A stretch of DNA of 64,000 bases from Phytoseiulus persimilis. Lineage: Eukaryota; Arthropoda; Arachnida; Mesostigmata; Phytoseiidae. Numbering within the stretch: position 1 is the first letter of the stretch; every line of letters starts with the position of its first letter. Below the pieces are notes generated by a model. The model ran no database searches and had not been told where the DNA came from. It saw only the letters and a program-made list of their open reading frames with translations. A program made the position numbers and the translations under genes. Shown here in pieces: positions 62,501 through 64,000 of the stretch. Location of the stretch: assembly GCA_037576195.1 (NCBI GenBank), contig CM075104.1, forward strand, positions 8,128,775 to 8,192,774. Direction: 5' to 3'.

Positions 62501-62946
62501 TCAGAGGTCCCATATTTCTGTCACGACGACAGCCGTCTCGATCGTTGTTCCAGATCAGCGGAACTCCGGATATAGTGTGTGTGGGAATAATGATTGTCGA
62601 AAAATAATGAAGTCACTTCTCGCGCGATCCAGGATGTCCTCACAGAATGCTCCCGTAGCAGTCTTCGCGATTGACACGCTTCACGAATCCCGGATCGAGC
62701 GGGCAATAAGTGCTAATAAAGACACCATGATTGAAATTCCCGAGACATCGGACGACGCCGGGCATCGAGCTCACTGTGCTGGTTTCTCTACGGTCGCGAG
62801 TCAGCGACGTCCAATGCTACGCCCCGGACGCGTGTTTCAGCTCCTCCTCACTGCCCAGCGTATTTGAAGACGTGCCGGTACTCGAAACTCGGCATCCGGA
62901 CGGTTCTTGGAACCTGGAAGCTCTTTTCCGGATATCGCGATCTGCA
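59562..62946. other. Region expected to hold the 5' end of hig
   Basis: The signal-peptide exon and promoter of the hig-like gene should lie here if the gene at 62947 is real. I could not fix them. One minus-strand frame (61225-61578) has an ATG and, about 30 residues on, a hydrophobic stretch (LFEFVFLLRIRFSVTLVAG), but no donor in the right phase was identified. A strong donor-like GTGAGT at about 59960 on the minus strand has the wrong phase. A plus-strand open frame of 276 codons (60844-61674) has no recognised motif. Confidence 0.3.
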
Positions 62947-63773
62947 TCAGAGGAATGCTTGTTTCGTGTGAAAACGTAGAGTATTCTCTGTGTCGTCCTT
63001 GATGAGGTACGTTGCAAACCGGTCATGACCCCGAGGGGGCGGCACCAGGAGCAATTCATTGGAATCTGTTCCGGGTATTTCGGTGATCCCCGAGCTTCCA
63101 GCTCGCCGCTTCGTCTGAGCACTAATCGAGGTTTTCTGGCGCGCAATCCTTTTGTGAGCAGAGAGTGCTGAATCTTGAACCGAAACCCAGAGATCCCTGG
63201 CACGATATCAATAGCTCCCCATTGTTTGAGCAGAGATCTTATGTTCAGATAGCTAAGCATCGTGATTCAGATAGCCTCGACATTTCATCCTCCCCTACTC
63301 ATCAATTTGCTTCCATGTTATCCATCTGAGTTCACGTCCTGGGACCTTGAGACTCGGTAGAAATTCACGGCACAACGTCTGCCCCGTTGATCGTCTCCAA
63401 TTCATCCTGTCGAATCCCGAAATTCGACCGATCGTCGAGGTACAAATGGTAGATTGGATAACCTGAAGGAGAAATGAGGAGCGGTCCGAGAAGGGCTCAT
63501 ATGGGCGTCCACTTCCCTGCAGAATTGATTCCGCTTCGTCTCTCGGCAACCGAGAAGAACGGTTGTTCATGCTGATTTCCGAGCTTTCAGAGGGGGTGCA
63601 CATATTGGTCTCGTACTCAATCCTGGAATTCTCGAATGGAAGCCGAAATTGAATGAGGGCTTCTCCCGTAAATTTTTGACCCTCTCGAAAAAATCGGAGC
63701 GTTTTCGGCTCATCACGACCGGAGTTCGAGTACGAACCGGAGTCTCGAAATCCGTTACACAAATGACGGAGTT
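62947..63773 (-). CDS. 3' part of an unidentified spliced gene
   Basis: Three minus-strand exons join in phase. 63773-63513: acceptor tgcactctgctAG, donor GGAA|GTGGAC. 63462-63369: strong acceptor ctcatttctccttcAG, donor TGCC|GTGAAT. 63196-62947: acceptor gatatcgtgccAG, ending in TGA. The product tail includes LYLDDRSNFGIRQDELET, DLWVSVQDSALSAHKRI and VPPPRGHDRFATYL. I recognise no domain; the composition (acidic, mixed, no membrane segment) is protein-like. The gene continues upstream, possibly beyond the window end; a short exon ending at 63931 (donor GTGATT) fits in phase. A simple frame across the same DNA is open for over 200 codons, so the intron calls are not certain. Confidence 0.35.
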
Positions 63774-64000
63774 CTAGCAGAGTGCACCAAAACAGCAGGG
63801 AACGACGTTCCCAAGTCAAAACGTCCTTCATTCGGAGTAAGTACGAGGTTTGGATTATATTCGAGTGAAGGCTCATCCAGGAGCCCTTCCATGTGGAAGC
63901 TCGAGGACAACCAAGGCATAGGAAAATCACCTTTCCAACGCTCAGAGCCGTCTGAGCTGCTTCCCAAAGAGGCTCAAACCCTCCTCGGAACCACTCTCTT

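Overview
This is eukaryotic nuclear DNA from an arthropod, most likely a chelicerate and plausibly a GC-rich mite. The evidence is spliced genes with GT-AG introns, AATAAA poly(A) signals, an ALDH1A-type aldehyde dehydrogenase, and an ortholog of the arthropod synaptic-cleft protein Hikaru genki. The taxonomic placement is inference. The window is gene-poor, slightly GC-rich and full of chance open frames. No bacterial operon, CRISPR array, canonical tRNA or rRNA was recognised.

Layout. 1-5828: no recognised gene; upstream DNA of the dehydrogenase. 5829-7310 (+): an intact, intronless cytosolic aldehyde dehydrogenase, followed by a poly(A) signal at 7399. 9002-9402 (-): a weakly supported terminal exon of unknown function. 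9403-38545: about 29 kb without a recognised protein. It holds a tRNA-derived SINE (16256-16543) flanked by perfect 17-base target-site duplications, several homopolymer and tetranucleotide tracts, an 800-base T-poor tract near 24.76-25.56 kb, and one TATA-like site.

38708-59561 (-): ten coding exons of a Hikaru genki (hig) ortholog. They were assembled by hand from splice signals, and every exon junction is in phase. The exons encode two sushi-like modules, a short linker, an Ig-like domain and three C-terminal sushi domains, ending in a basic tail and a stop, with a poly(A) signal about 160 bases beyond. The signal peptide and first exon(s) were not identified; they should lie upstream of 59561. 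The largest hig intron (about 6.2 kb) contains long open frames of unclear status. The 4-kb intron contains a run of 40 G on the + strand (40 C in the transcript).

62947-63773 (-): the 3' end of another spliced gene of unknown function, supported only by three phase-consistent exons.

The two clear genes are functionally unrelated: one is a housekeeping/detoxification enzyme, the other a secreted neuronal matrix protein. They contrast in structure, an intronless ALDH beside a gene with at least nine introns. Nothing here amounts to a demonstrably new biological system. The most distinctive items are the SINE with intact duplications, the reconstructed hig gene including its linker exon, and the poly(C/G)40 tract upstream of a hig 3' splice site.
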